This document shows, one piece after another, positions 23,815 to 32,388 of a stretch of DNA of 64,000 bases. The first letter of the stretch is position 1. Each line of letters begins with the position of its first letter. Made by a program: the position numbers and the translations under genes. The notes beneath the pieces are model-generated. The model had not been told where the DNA came from. It was given only the letters and a program-made list of their open reading frames with translations, and did not search any database. This DNA comes from Amycolatopsis australiensis (GTDB lineage: Bacteria; Actinomycetota; Actinomycetes; Mycobacteriales; Pseudonocardiaceae): positions 1,860,001 to 1,924,000 of the forward strand of contig NZ_FPJG01000006.1 of assembly GCF_900119165.1 (NCBI RefSeq), written 5' to 3'.

Positions 23815-25259
23815 CCCCGCTTGACGTAGGTGACGAGCGTGCCCTGCGCCCGGGTGGAGGTCTGGCTGCCGAAGAAGTAGCCGTGGTAGCCGGCGATCTG
23901 GCGGACCAGCTCGGGAGAGATGTCGAACTGGCCGGAGAAGAAGGTCACGCCGGGCTTGCCGGTGAACTCCCCGGCGAGCCAGCCGACGCGGGTCGAGCGG
24001 GGAAAGGCCCGCAGCACCCACAGCAACGGCGGCACCCCCAGCACGGTGAGGCCGAAGCCGATCGTGAAGATCCGCGGGTCGCCGGTGAGCGCGCTCGTCA
24101 GGCCGCTGCCGCCGAAGCACAGCACGATCCAGGCGGCCGGTGCGAGAAAGCCGACGAAGGACATCCGGAACCGGTGCGTCGACGGCGGTGCGGACGGGCG
24201 GCGCAGCAGCAGGATCCGGTCGGTGGTGTCGGCGAATTCGGCGACCGGGACCAGGCCGTCGCGCCCGGCTATTTCGGCGATCCGGGCCGGCGAGAGTTTG
24301 GCGTGCCGGACGCTCACCCACAGCTCGTCGCGGCCGTCGAGGTGGTTGCGCAGCCACTGCTCCCGCCCGGGGGATTCGGCCGGGAGGTCGAACGCGGGCG
24401 CGGCGGCCGGTGCGGGATGCCCGAACACGAGGCCGGGACGGCACTTCACGAAGAGGAACGACTCGCCGCTGCGGCCGGCGACGAACGGGCCGCCGTAGAA
24501 GTAGCCGTACAGGGAGGCGACTTCGCCGAGCAGCTCGGTGGACAGCGATGCCGGGAACGGCACCGGAACCTCCGGCGTGCCGTCGAACGGCGCGTCCAGC
24601 CACGGCAGGCGCGGCGACCGGCCGGCCACGACCCGCATCACCAGCGCGGCGGCGGCCACGAAGACTCCGGCGCCGGCGATCAGCAGCATCGGCCCGAGCG
24701 CCTGCTGGGTGAGCTTCACCCAGAGCACTCCGCCGGCGATGCAGGTGGCGAAGACCCCGGCAATGACGTACGAGACGTGCCGGCGGGTGATCCGCTGCGT
24801 GCTGCGCGGGCGCAGCTCCTCGTCCGGCAGCCCGGGCCGGCGCAGGAGCACGAGCCGGTCGGTGGGGTCGGCGACCTCGGCCACCACGGCCATCCCCGCG
24901 GCGGCCGCGACCGCGCCGACGTCCGCGCGGCTCAGCCGCAGCCGCCGCAGGCTCGCCCAGAACTGGTCCTCGCGGGCGAGCAGCGCGGCGAGCCGGCGCC
25001 GGTCGGCGTCCGTGCCGGGGCCCGGGTGGAACGGCGGCGGGAAGAAGCCCGGCGCGAACTCGAACCGCAGGGTTCCGGCCTGCGCCGACGGGACTTCGCG
25101 GTACCGGCGCCCGGCCGCGGCCTGCCGGACCGTCGCGGCGTCGAGGCCCCACTGCTCCGGGGAAACCTCGACGACCGGGACGCCGGAGAAGACGCGGAAC
25201 CGCAGCTCACCGAGGCGCAGCAGCCAGGCGCGCTGGGCCGGCGGAGCCATGGTGGTCAT
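23811..25259 (-). CDS. Membrane protein with internal duplication, function unknown
   Basis: A 482-residue protein that appears to be two related halves. Each half has a soluble segment ending in a motif like VPVAEFADTTDRILLLRRP (second half) or MAVVAEVADPTDRLVLLRRP (first half), then two hydrophobic helices (about 159-207 and 350-400). GEVASLYGYFYGGPF and RQIAGYHGYFFGSQ are a further matching pair. This suggests a tandem duplication of a soluble-domain-plus-helical-hairpin unit. I do not recognise the family. ATG 25259 or 25250 are possible starts. It overlaps the DUF2537 gene by 4 bases at the 3' end and is divergent from the YjbR gene. Confidence 0.78.
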   Translation of the reverse strand: MTTMAPPAQRAWLLRLGELRFRVFSGVPVVEVSPEQWGLDAATVRQAAAGRRYREVPSAQAGTLRFEFAPGFFPPPFHPGPGTDADRRRLAALLAREDQFWASLRRLRLSRADVGAVAAAAGMAVVAEVADPTDRLVLLRRPGLPDEELRPRSTQRITRRHVSYVIAGVFATCIAGGVLWVKLTQQALGPMLLIAGAGVFVAAAALVMRVVAGRSPRLPWLDAPFDGTPEVPVPFPASLSTELLGEVASLYGYFYGGPFVAGRSGESFLFVKCRPGLVFGHPAPAAAPAFDLPAESPGREQWLRNHLDGRDELWVSVRHAKLSPARIAEIAGRDGLVPVAEFADTTDRILLLRRPSAPPSTHRFRMSFVGFLAPAAWIVLCFGGSGLTSALTGDPRIFTIGFGLTVLGVPPLLWVLRAFPRSTRVGWLAGEFTGKPGVTFFSGQFDISPELVRQIAGYHGYFFGSQTSTRAQGTLVTYVKRG

Positions 25260-25304
25260 CGGACGTCACCCTGCATGATCGATCCCTCCCTCAGCGTGAC
25301 ATCG

Positions 25305-25310
25305 TAGCCT
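25305..25310 (+). promoter_or_regulatory. -10 element of leaderless promoter
   Basis: TAGCCT six bases before the ATG at 25317 fits an actinobacterial -10 element that starts transcription at the start codon. No ribosome-binding site is visible between them. Confidence 0.5.
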
Positions 25311-25316
25311 GGCGGG

Positions 25317-25670
25317 ATGGAGCAGCTCGACGCGTTGCGGAAGTTGTGCCTGGCCCTGCCGGAAGCCACCGAGCGGCTCAGTCACGGCTCGCCGGCCTGG
25401 TTCGTGCGCGGCAAGAAGACGTTCGTCATGTTCGCCGACGACCACCACGGTGACGGGCGGCTCGCCTTCTGGTGCCCGGCGCCGCCCGGGGTGCAGGAAG
25501 AGCTGGTGCGGACCGAGCCGGAACGGTTCTTCCGGCCCGCGTACGTCGGGCACCGCGGGTGGCTTGGCGTGCGGCTGGACGTCGACGTCGACTGGGACGA
25601 GGTCGAGCGGATCGTGCGGGAGGCCTACCGGCTCGTCGCGCCCAAGACGCTCGCCGCTCAGGTGCGCTAG
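25317..25670 (+). CDS. MmcQ/YjbR-family protein
   Basis: A 117-residue protein of the MmcQ/YjbR family, a small double-wing fold proposed to bind DNA but without a firmly known role. The family pattern is clear: LCLALPEATERLSHGSPAWF, then GKKTFVMFADDHHGDGRLAF, RFFRPAYVGHRGWLGVRLD and a C-terminal helix with EREAYRL-type residues. The length is typical. It is preceded by TAGCCT, so the mRNA is probably leaderless. It converges on sepH with a 4-base overlap. Confidence 0.9.
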   Translation: MEQLDALRKLCLALPEATERLSHGSPAWFVRGKKTFVMFADDHHGDGRLAFWCPAPPGVQEELVRTEPERFFRPAYVGHRGWLGVRLDVDVDWDEVERIVREAYRLVAPKTLAAQVR

Positions 25671-26512
25671 CCCCGCTGGGAGCGGACGCCGAGCAGCACG
25701 TCCTCCCAGGACGGCACGATCGGGTGATTCTTCTTCGCCTTCGGGCGCGGCTGGCCTGCCGCCGCGTCTTCGTCCGGGTCCGTCGGGACGCGGGGGATCT
25801 CGCGCGTGTCGTCGTCCGGGTCCGGCTCGGCCGACGGCAGCTCCGCGCGCTCCGGCTCCACCGAGTCCAGCGTCGGCTGGAACTCCGCGTCGCGGGCCGG
25901 GTCGAGGGCGCGGACCGTGCGGGGTGCGCGGTAGGCGTTCGGGTCGAGCAGGACCTCGGCGTTCTCGTCCAGCGCGGTCACCGTGCCGCCGTGCGCGCCC
26001 GGCGAAAACGCCCAGTGCGCGCGGTTGTCCGACCGCCCGGCCTTCCACTGCAGCACGACGACCCAGCGGCCGTCGTCGCCCTTCCAGGAGTCCCAGGTGG
26101 CCTGCGAGTAGTCGTGCCCGCGGACGCCGAAGCTGTGCGCGACCACCTCGCCGAGCGTCTGCACGTCGGGGCCGTCCTCGCGGACCGGGTGGGCCCGCTG
26201 CGCGAGCTCCGCGGTGCGCGAGCGCTCCAGCAGCACGGGGTAGGCGAAGCGTTCGACGCGCTGCACCGAGACGCCGGCGCTGCTCGCGACCTGCTCGACG
26301 GACTCGCCGGCCCGGATTCGCGCCTGGATCTCGCGTGGCCGCATCTGGCTCTCCAACTCGATTTCGATCTGGCCGAGGCGGGTGATGTCCCCCCGCGCCG
26401 CCGCGCGCAGTCTCTCATCGGCCGGGAGGAGGAAACGCGTACGGCTCGCCGGGTCTTCGCACACGATGGACTTACCGTCCTCGTGCAACCCGACCACTCG
26501 CAGCGTGCGCAT
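25667..26512 (-). CDS. sepH: SepH, FtsZ-associated septation protein
   Basis: A 281-residue protein of the DUF3071 family. SepH in Streptomyces and mycobacteria binds FtsZ and promotes its assembly at division sites. The N-terminal domain starts MRTLRVVGLHEDGKSIVCED and contains a helix-turn-helix-like segment (GESVEQVASSAGVSVQRVERF). The C-terminal third is acidic and disordered, ending in the conserved short motif PIVPSWEDVLLGVRSQRG. ATG 26512 is chosen for its match to the family N-terminus. It corresponds to Rv0883c and, as there, precedes serC in the same order, though here 9 kb of other genes intervene. Confidence 0.92.
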   Translation of the reverse strand: MRTLRVVGLHEDGKSIVCEDPASRTRFLLPADERLRAAARGDITRLGQIEIELESQMRPREIQARIRAGESVEQVASSAGVSVQRVERFAYPVLLERSRTAELAQRAHPVREDGPDVQTLGEVVAHSFGVRGHDYSQATWDSWKGDDGRWVVVLQWKAGRSDNRAHWAFSPGAHGGTVTALDENAEVLLDPNAYRAPRTVRALDPARDAEFQPTLDSVEPERAELPSAEPDPDDDTREIPRVPTDPDEDAAAGQPRPKAKKNHPIVPSWEDVLLGVRSQRG

Positions 26513-26701
26513 TGTTCGCCTTCCCCGATGCTTCACCGTTGTGGGTGCCCACGTTAGAACGGCGCGTCGGCTTGACGTGCGAGGCGCGCCGAGTCCGCAC
26601 GGAACTGCCCACTGTTCACTTCGCGACACCCGCATCATCGGTCACCCAGGTCGGCGGCCTCCGTGTGACACGCCGGACACACAAAGTCACGATCGAGTGG
26701 A

Positions 26702-27850
26702 TCACGACGGTGGCAGGCGGACGGTCACCGTGAGCCCGCCACGCCGCCCGGGCTGGGCTTCGGCGTACCCGCCGTGTGCCTGGGCGACCGACCGCACGAT
26801 CGACAACCCGAGACCCGCGTTGCGCGTGTCGCCGGTCCGCTCCGAGCCCACCCGCCGGAACGGCTCGAACAACGACGGCACCGCCTCGGGCGGCACGACC
26901 GGCCCCGAGTTCCGCACTTCCAGCGCCGGGTCCCCGCGGACCTCGACGTACACCCAGCCGCCCGCCGCGTTGTACGTGATCGCGTTGACGACGAGGTTCG
27001 TCACCAGCCGCTCGAGCAGCACCGGGTCGCCCGAGACGGTCCGCGGCCGCAGCCGGGTCTCGACCTCGACGCCGGCCGCCGACGCCGCCGCGGCCGTCGC
27101 CCGGACCACCGACGCCGTGACTTCGTCGAGCCGGACCGGGGTCCGCGCGTGCAGGCCGCGGTCGCTGCGGGCCAGCACGAGCAGACCCTCGATCATCCGC
27201 TCGCTGCGCTCGTTGGTGTGCAGCAGGTGCGTGCCGAGCTTCCGCAGCTCCGGCGTCACTTCCGGGTCGGCCATCGCCACCTCGATCAGCGTCCGCTGCA
27301 CCGCCAGCGGGGTCCGCAGCTCGTGGGACGCGTTCGCGACGAACCGCTTCTGGCTGTCGAACGACTCCGCCAGCCGGTCGAGCATGCCGTCGAACGTGTC
27401 CGCCAGCTCCTTCAGCTCGTCGGGCGGCCCCTCCAGGTTGATCCGCCGGTCGAGCTTGCCCGCCTCCAGCCGTCGCGCCGCCGAGGTGATGTCGTGCAGC
27501 GGTCGCAGCGCGCGGCCGGCCATCAGCCAGCCGAACAGCACCGCCAGCGCCGCCGTCGCGACCAGCGCGATCGCCGAGCCGACCACCAGGGTCGACAGCG
27601 TCGAGGAGCGGTACTCGTCGAGCGAGCCGCTGAGCAGCCGGACGGCGACGCCCGGGGATCCCACGACCGTGCCCGCCTGGACGCCGTAGAGCGCGTCCGC
27701 CGAGCCGACCGTCGTCGAGGCGACGCGCGCCGGGTCCGGCAGCGTGCTCTGCACCAGCAGGTAGTTGATCACCACGAGGACCAGGCCGGCGAGCAGGAAC
27801 AGCCCGCCGTACCAGGCGGTGAGCTTCGTCCGGACGGACAGGCCGGTCAC
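26702..27850 (-). CDS. Sensor histidine kinase (OmpR-system partner)
   Basis: A 382-residue membrane kinase. A first helix lies at residues 11-33, then an extracytoplasmic sensor loop of about 50 residues and a second helix at 86-110. The HAMP region follows (RPLHDITSAARRLEAG), then the phosphoacceptor H176 in VANASHELRTPLAVQ. The ATP-binding domain has the N-box NLVVNAITYNA, the G1 region EVRNSGPVV and NAGLGLSIVRSVAQAHGG. It overlaps the response-regulator stop by 4 bases (GTGA), so the pair is co-translated. The divergent lipoprotein/ABC operon is the probable target. The signal is unknown. Confidence 0.94.
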   Translation of the reverse strand: MTGLSVRTKLTAWYGGLFLLAGLVLVVINYLLVQSTLPDPARVASTTVGSADALYGVQAGTVVGSPGVAVRLLSGSLDEYRSSTLSTLVVGSAIALVATAALAVLFGWLMAGRALRPLHDITSAARRLEAGKLDRRINLEGPPDELKELADTFDGMLDRLAESFDSQKRFVANASHELRTPLAVQRTLIEVAMADPEVTPELRKLGTHLLHTNERSERMIEGLLVLARSDRGLHARTPVRLDEVTASVVRATAAAASAAGVEVETRLRPRTVSGDPVLLERLVTNLVVNAITYNAAGGWVYVEVRGDPALEVRNSGPVVPPEAVPSLFEPFRRVGSERTGDTRNAGLGLSIVRSVAQAHGGYAEAQPGRRGGLTVTVRLPPS

Positions 27851-28509
27851 GGCGTGCCGAACCGGTAGCCGGCGCCGGGCACCGTCTCGATCACCGGCGG
27901 GTCGCCCAGCTTCCGGCGCAACGTCATCACCGCGACGCGGACCGCGTTGGTGAACGGGTCCGCGTGCTCGTCCCACGCCTTCTCCAGCAGCTCTTCGGCG
28001 CTGACCACCGCGCCCTCCGCCCGCATGAGCACCTCCAGCACGGCGAACTCCTTCGGCGAGAGCAGCAGGAACCGGCCGTCGCGGGCGGCCTGGTGCCGCG
28101 GCAGGTCGAGCACGACGCCGTCGCGTTCCAGCACTGGCGGCAACGCGGGCCGGGTGCGCCGCGACAGCGCCTGGACGCGGGCGACCAGCTCGGCGAACGC
28201 GAACGGCTTCGTCAGGTAGTCGTCGGCGCCGAGGCCGAGCCCGGCGACCCGGTCGGTGACGTCGGCGGCCGCGGTCAGCATCAGCACGCGCGCCTCCCCG
28301 CCCGCGCGGACCACGGCGGCGCACACGGCGTCGCCGTGCACCTTCGGCAGGTCGCGGTCGAGGACCACGACGTCGTAGCCGTGCACGCCGACGCGTTCCA
28401 GGGCCTGCTCGCCGTCGTAGCAGACGTCGACGGCCATCGAAAACCGCCGCAGTCCCTCCGCGACCGAGTCGGCCAGCAGCCGTTCGTCCTCCACCACCAG
28501 CACCCGCAC
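27847..28509 (-). CDS. OmpR-type response regulator
   Basis: A 220-residue response regulator. The receiver domain has the acidic pocket EDE (7-9), phosphoacceptor D51 in VVVLDRDLP, T79 and K101 in YLTKPFAF. The C-terminal winged helix (LSPKEFAVLEVLMRAEGAVV to NAVRVAVMTLRRKL) is the OmpR/PhoB DNA-binding domain. GTG 28509 was chosen because the receiver begins there. It is the first gene of a two-gene unit with its kinase. Two direct repeats spaced 11 bases in the divergent promoter region (28533-28549) are candidate binding sites. Confidence 0.94.
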   Translation of the reverse strand: MRVLVVEDERLLADSVAEGLRRFSMAVDVCYDGEQALERVGVHGYDVVVLDRDLPKVHGDAVCAAVVRAGGEARVLMLTAAADVTDRVAGLGLGADDYLTKPFAFAELVARVQALSRRTRPALPPVLERDGVVLDLPRHQAARDGRFLLLSPKEFAVLEVLMRAEGAVVSAEELLEKAWDEHADPFTNAVRVAVMTLRRKLGDPPVIETVPGAGYRFGTP

Positions 28510-28532
28510 CCGCCCAGTCTGCGCAGGCGGGC

Positions 28533-28549
28533 CATAAGGACCGCATAAG
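28533..28549. promoter_or_regulatory. Direct repeat, candidate response-regulator site
   Basis: CATAAG occurs at 28533-28538 and again at 28544-28549, exactly 11 bases apart on the same strand. Tandem half-sites one helical turn apart are how OmpR/PhoB-type regulators bind. The site is 24-40 bases upstream of the regulator gene and 75-91 upstream of the lipoprotein gene. Confidence 0.5.
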
Positions 28550-28623
28550 CGGCTTCGCTTAGCGCGCCGGAATGCCCCGGTCCGTAGACCTGGCACCCAA
28601 CCGGAACCGAAAGGAGCGAGCCG

Positions 28624-29163
28624 ATGCGGACACGGATCTTCGCCGCGGCGCTCGGGGCGGCCCTGCTGCTCGGGGGGTGTGGCGCGAAGCCCGACGACGG
28701 GTCGAAGGTGGCTTCGATCTCGACGCCGCCGAAATCGGGCGGCCCCACCGCGGCCGACAACAGCGGCAAGAGCGACGAGGACAAGATGCGCGACTTCGCC
28801 AAGTGCATGCGCGAGCACGGCGTCGACATGCCCGACCCGAAGCCGGCGGGCGACGGGAAGGGCATGTCGATCGCGATCCAGGGCGACGGCGCCGACAAGG
28901 GCAAGATCGACGCCGCGCAGAGCGCGTGCAAGCACCTCATGCCCAACGGCGGTGAGCTGAAGCCGCCGAGCGCCGAGGAGCTCGACAAGATGCGCAAGGA
29001 CGCCAAGTGCATGCGCGAGCACGGCGTCGACATGCCGGACCCCGACCCGAGCGGCAAGGGCACGATGCGGATCGGCGGCGAAGGCCAGGACCCGAAGAAG
29101 CTCGAAGAGGCCGCGAAGGCGTGCGGCATGGGCATGTCCTTCCACTCCGAGGCGGCCAAGTGA
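28624..29163 (+). CDS. Lipoprotein with duplicated [12 protein letters not shown] motif
   Basis: A 179-residue lipoprotein. The signal peptide ends LLLGGC (Cys19). The mature protein holds two copies of a unit: [14 protein letters not shown] at residues 59-72 followed by AACKH-like Cys102, and [14 protein letters not shown] at 127-140 followed by KACGMGM (Cys167). Each copy thus has a Cys pair 38-41 residues apart and several Met and His residues, suggesting either disulfide-stabilised domains or soft-metal binding. Function is unknown. AAGGAG lies 8 bases before the ATG and a -10-like TAGACC at 28585. It is the first gene of an operon with an ABC exporter; the adaptor gene overlaps its stop by 4 bases. 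Confidence 0.85.
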   Translation: MRTRIFAAALGAALLLGGCGAKPDDGSKVASISTPPKSGGPTAADNSGKSDEDKMRDFAKCMREHGVDMPDPKPAGDGKGMSIAIQGDGADKGKIDAAQSACKHLMPNGGELKPPSAEELDKMRKDAKCMREHGVDMPDPDPSGKGTMRIGGEGQDPKKLEEAAKACGMGMSFHSEAAK

Positions 29164-30254
29164 ACGAAGTGACGCACCTGAAGCCGCGTCGCCGGAGCCG
29201 GACGCGCTGGTTCGTCGCCGGCGCCGTCCTCGTCGTGGTGCTCGGCACCAGCTCGGTCGTGATCCTGACGCGCGTGTCGAGCGCGACGCCGGTGCCGGCG
29301 GCCGCTCCGCCGCCGGTCGAGACCGCGGAGGTGGTCAAGACCGATCTGAGCGAGGAGGAGGAAGCCGACGGCACCCTCGGCTACGGCGACGAGGACACCG
29401 TCCAGGGCCGCAAGCCCGGCACGGTCACGTCGCTGCCCGCCGCCGGCGCCACGATCACCCGCTGCCGGCCGGTGTACGGCGTGGACGCCAAGCCGGTGCC
29501 GCTGTTCTACGGCACGTTGCCGTTCTACCGCGACCTCGCCACGGGCGTGGCCGACGGCGCCGACGTCAAGGAGCTGGAGGAGAACCTCAAGGCCTGCGGC
29601 TTCGGCGGCTTCGGCACGCCGGACACGAAGTTCACGGCGGCGACGGCGGCCGCGCTGAAGAAGTGGCAGAAGTCCCTCGGCCTGGCGGAGACCGGCACGT
29701 TCGGCCAGGGCGACGTCGTGCTGGCGCCGGGCGAGGTCCGCGTGTCGGCGCTGTCGGCCAAGCTCGGCTCGCCGTCCCAGGGCGAAGTGCTGAAGACGAC
29801 CGGGACCGTCCGGTCGGTGCAGGTCAAGCTCGACGCGGCGAAGCAGGATCTCGCCCAGCAGGGCGCGAAGGCGTCGGTGACGATCAACGGGAAGACGACG
29901 ACCGGCACGGTCACCGACGTCGGGCGGACCGCCGTCGAGGGCAAGGACGCGGCCGGGCAGGACGACGGCAAGCCCAAGATCACGGTGACCGTCCGGCTCG
30001 ACGACCCGGCCGTCGCCGGCTCGCTCGATTCGGCGCCGGCGACCGTCCGGTTCACCAAGGACGTCCACCAGGGCGTGCTCGCGGTCCCGGTCGGCGCACT
30101 GCTCGCGCTCGCCGAAGGCGGGTACGCGGTCGAGGTCGACGAGCACGGCGAGCGGCGGCTCGTGGCTGTCCGGACCGGACTGTTCAGCGGCGGCAAGGTC
30201 GAGGTCAGCGGTTCCGGCCTGGCCGCGGGCATGCGGGTGGTGACGACGTCGTGA
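29160..30254 (+). CDS. Membrane-fusion/adaptor protein with peptidoglycan-binding domain
   Basis: A 364-residue periplasmic adaptor for the adjacent ABC transporter. One N-terminal transmembrane helix (about 17-38) is followed by an acidic HlyD-like segment ([20 protein letters not shown]). A putative peptidoglycan-binding domain ([19 protein letters not shown] to [14 protein letters not shown]) follows, then the beta-rich adaptor part ([21 protein letters not shown]). GTG 29160 overlaps the lipoprotein stop as GTGA, and its own stop overlaps the ATPase start the same way. Adaptors with this domain are common in Gram-positive MacB-type systems, where they probably reach through the wall. Confidence 0.9.
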   Translation: MNEVTHLKPRRRSRTRWFVAGAVLVVVLGTSSVVILTRVSSATPVPAAAPPPVETAEVVKTDLSEEEEADGTLGYGDEDTVQGRKPGTVTSLPAAGATITRCRPVYGVDAKPVPLFYGTLPFYRDLATGVADGADVKELEENLKACGFGGFGTPDTKFTAATAAALKKWQKSLGLAETGTFGQGDVVLAPGEVRVSALSAKLGSPSQGEVLKTTGTVRSVQVKLDAAKQDLAQQGAKASVTINGKTTTGTVTDVGRTAVEGKDAAGQDDGKPKITVTVRLDDPAVAGSLDSAPATVRFTKDVHQGVLAVPVGALLALAEGGYAVEVDEHGERRLVAVRTGLFSGGKVEVSGSGLAAGMRVVTTS

Positions 30255-30937
30255 CACCCGTGCTGCGCGCCCACGAGGTCACGCGCACCTACCCCGGCGG
30301 GGTCACCGCCCTCGACGGCGTGTCCCTGAGCCTCGAAGACGGCGAGATGGTGGCGATCGTCGGGCCGTCCGGGTCCGGGAAATCCACGCTGCTGCACCTG
30401 ATGGGCACGCTCGACCGGCCGTCGTCGGGCCGGGTCGAGCTGCGCGGCCACGACGTCGCCGCGCTGCCGGACCGGAAAGTGTCGGCGCTGCGGTCGCGCT
30501 GGATCGGGTTCGTGTTCCAGCAGTTCTTCCTCGACGAAGGGATGAGCGCGGTGGACAACGTGTGCACCGGCCTGCTCTACGCCGGGGTGCCGCGGCGACG
30601 GCGGCGCGCGCGGGCGCTGGCGGCGCTCGAGCGCGTGCGGCTCGGGCACCGGGCGTGGCACCGGCCGGGCGAGCTGTCCGGCGGGGAACGCCAGCGCGTC
30701 GCCATCGCGCGGGCCGTGGTCAACGACCCGGCGATCCTGCTGGCCGACGAGCCGACCGGCAACCTCGACACCGGCACCGGCGCGTCCGTGCTCTCGCTGC
30801 TGGGCGAGCTGTCCACCGGCGGCACCACGATCGTCGTGATCACCCACGACCGGGAGATCGCCGCGGGCATGCCGCGCCGGATCGAGCTGCTCGACGGGCA
30901 CCTGCGGCTGGACACCGGCCTGGTGGGTGCGCGATGA
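30251..30937 (+). CDS. ABC transporter ATPase, MacB/LolD type
   Basis: A 228-residue ATP-binding subunit. Walker A is GPSGSGKST, the Q-loop is GFVFQQFFL, the signature is [14 protein letters not shown], and Walker B with the catalytic Glu is [12 protein letters not shown], followed by the switch His in VITHDRE. This is the MacB/LolD/FtsE-like class that drives a permease working by mechanotransmission rather than channel transport. The GTG start overlaps the adaptor stop by 4 bases, and its stop overlaps the permease start, so all four proteins are translationally coupled. Confidence 0.95.
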   Translation: MTPVLRAHEVTRTYPGGVTALDGVSLSLEDGEMVAIVGPSGSGKSTLLHLMGTLDRPSSGRVELRGHDVAALPDRKVSALRSRWIGFVFQQFFLDEGMSAVDNVCTGLLYAGVPRRRRRARALAALERVRLGHRAWHRPGELSGGERQRVAIARAVVNDPAILLADEPTGNLDTGTGASVLSLLGELSTGGTTIVVITHDREIAAGMPRRIELLDGHLRLDTGLVGAR

Positions 30938-32139
30938 CGGCGGTGCTGCTGCCGGAACCGGCCCGGCTCGGGCCGCCGGACGTCGTCGCGCTCGGTGCCC
31001 ACGGCATGCGCACGCGGCCGGTGCGCGCGGTGCTTTCGGCACTGGGCATCGCGATCGGCGTCGCGGCGATGGTGGCGGTGCTGGCGATCCCGGCGTCCGG
31101 CGCGCAGGCCCTGCACGACCGGCTGGCCGCGCTCGGCACGAACCTGCTCACCGCCGGGCCGGGCAAGACGCTGTTCGGCGACAACGCGACCCTGCCGGAC
31201 GAGGCCGTCCCGATGGCCAAGCGGATCGGGCCGGTGCGGGCGGCGGCCGGAACGGGGACGACGTCGGCGAACGTGCGGCGCAGCGACCGGATCCCGCCGG
31301 ACGACACGTCCGGGCTCGCGGTCTACGCGGCCCGGCCGGACCTGCTGAGCGTGCTGGGCGGCAAGGTCCGCGCGGGCGCGTTCCTGGCGGCCGGCGACCA
31401 GGACTACCCGGTGACGGTGCTGGGCGCGCAGGCCGCGGCCCGGCTCGGCATCGACCACGTCGACCCGGCCCGGCCACCGCAGGTGCTGATCGGGACGCGG
31501 TGGTTCACCGTGGCCGGCATCCTGGCGCCGATGCCACTGGCCCCGGAGATCGAGCGCTCGGCGCTGGTCGGCTGGGACGTCGCGAAGCGGCTGCTCGGCT
31601 TCGACGGTCATCCGTCCACTGTGTACGTACGGGCGGAGGAGTCCCAAGTGGACAGTGTGCGGTCGGTGCTGGCGGCGACGCTGAACCCGAAGGCGCCGAA
31701 CGAGGTGGAGGTCCGCCGCCCGTCGGACGCGCTCGCGGCCCAGAAGCTCACGGACACGACCTACAGCGCGCTGTTCCTGGGGCTGGGTGGCGTGGCGCTG
31801 CTGGTCGGCGGGGTCGGGGTGGCGAACACGATGGTGATTTCGGTGCTGGAGCGCAGACGCGAGATCGGCCTGCGCCGCGCGCTGGGCGCGACGAAGCGGC
31901 AGATCCGCGGGCAGTTCCTGGCGGAGTCGGTGCTGCTGTCGGGTCTCGGCGGCTTGGCGGGCGTGCTGGCGGGCGTGCTGGTGACGGCGGGGTATGCGCT
32001 GAGCCAGGGCTGGCCGGCGGTGCTGCCGTGGGCGGCACTGGCGGGCGGAGTGGGCGTCGCGGCGTTGGTGGGCGCGGTGGCGGGCGCGTACCCGGCCATC
32101 CGGGCGGCCCGGCTGGCGCCGACGCAGGCGCTGGCCTGA
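30934..32139 (+). CDS. MacB-like ABC permease
   Basis: A 401-residue permease of the MacB/FtsX fold: one N-terminal transmembrane helix ([17 protein letters not shown]), a periplasmic domain of about 220 residues ([20 protein letters not shown] and neighbours), and three C-terminal helices with the coupling sequence [21 protein letters not shown]. It closes the lipoprotein/adaptor/ATPase/permease operon that faces the two-component system. Substrates of such systems are peptides, lipoproteins or antibiotics; a role in envelope stress or antimicrobial peptide export is inferred. Confidence 0.93.
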   Translation: MTAVLLPEPARLGPPDVVALGAHGMRTRPVRAVLSALGIAIGVAAMVAVLAIPASGAQALHDRLAALGTNLLTAGPGKTLFGDNATLPDEAVPMAKRIGPVRAAAGTGTTSANVRRSDRIPPDDTSGLAVYAARPDLLSVLGGKVRAGAFLAAGDQDYPVTVLGAQAAARLGIDHVDPARPPQVLIGTRWFTVAGILAPMPLAPEIERSALVGWDVAKRLLGFDGHPSTVYVRAEESQVDSVRSVLAATLNPKAPNEVEVRRPSDALAAQKLTDTTYSALFLGLGGVALLVGGVGVANTMVISVLERRREIGLRRALGATKRQIRGQFLAESVLLSGLGGLAGVLAGVLVTAGYALSQGWPAVLPWAALAGGVGVAALVGAVAGAYPAIRAARLAPTQALA

Positions 32140-32276
32140 CGCCGCGCTGCCTGCGCGCTGCGGTGGGGCGGGCGGTCCGGCCGGCGCCGGCCTGGCGGGC
32201 TGTCCACGCGCCGCGGCGAAACGCCCGATCCGCGGCGCGATGCCGCCGTGGGCCGCGCCCGCTCGAGGATGGCACG

Positions 32277-32320
32277 CCGTGCGGAATGCCGGGTTACGAG
32301 TCACCCGGCATTCCGCACGG
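32277..32320. terminator. Perfect 18-base-pair hairpin
   Basis: CCGTGCGGAATGCCGGGT (32277-32294) and ACCCGGCATTCCGCACGG (32303-32320) are exact reverse complements around an 8-base loop. It lies 138 bases after the permease stop and about 70 before the amidohydrolase start. No T-run follows. Transcript termination is most likely; an interspersed palindrome element is the alternative. The rest of 32140-32388 shows no gene. Confidence 0.7.
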
Positions 32321-32388
32321 TGGAAGATCTCCCACCCCTTCCGCGCGCGTTGAATGGGCACCGGGGCCGCGAGCGAAGGGTGGGTGCC

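Noticed and set aside
32248..32388. N-terminal extension of the exported amidohydrolase
   Set aside because: The extra residues would cross the hairpin and push the twin-arginine signal inside the protein; GTG 32389 gives a proper N-terminal signal.
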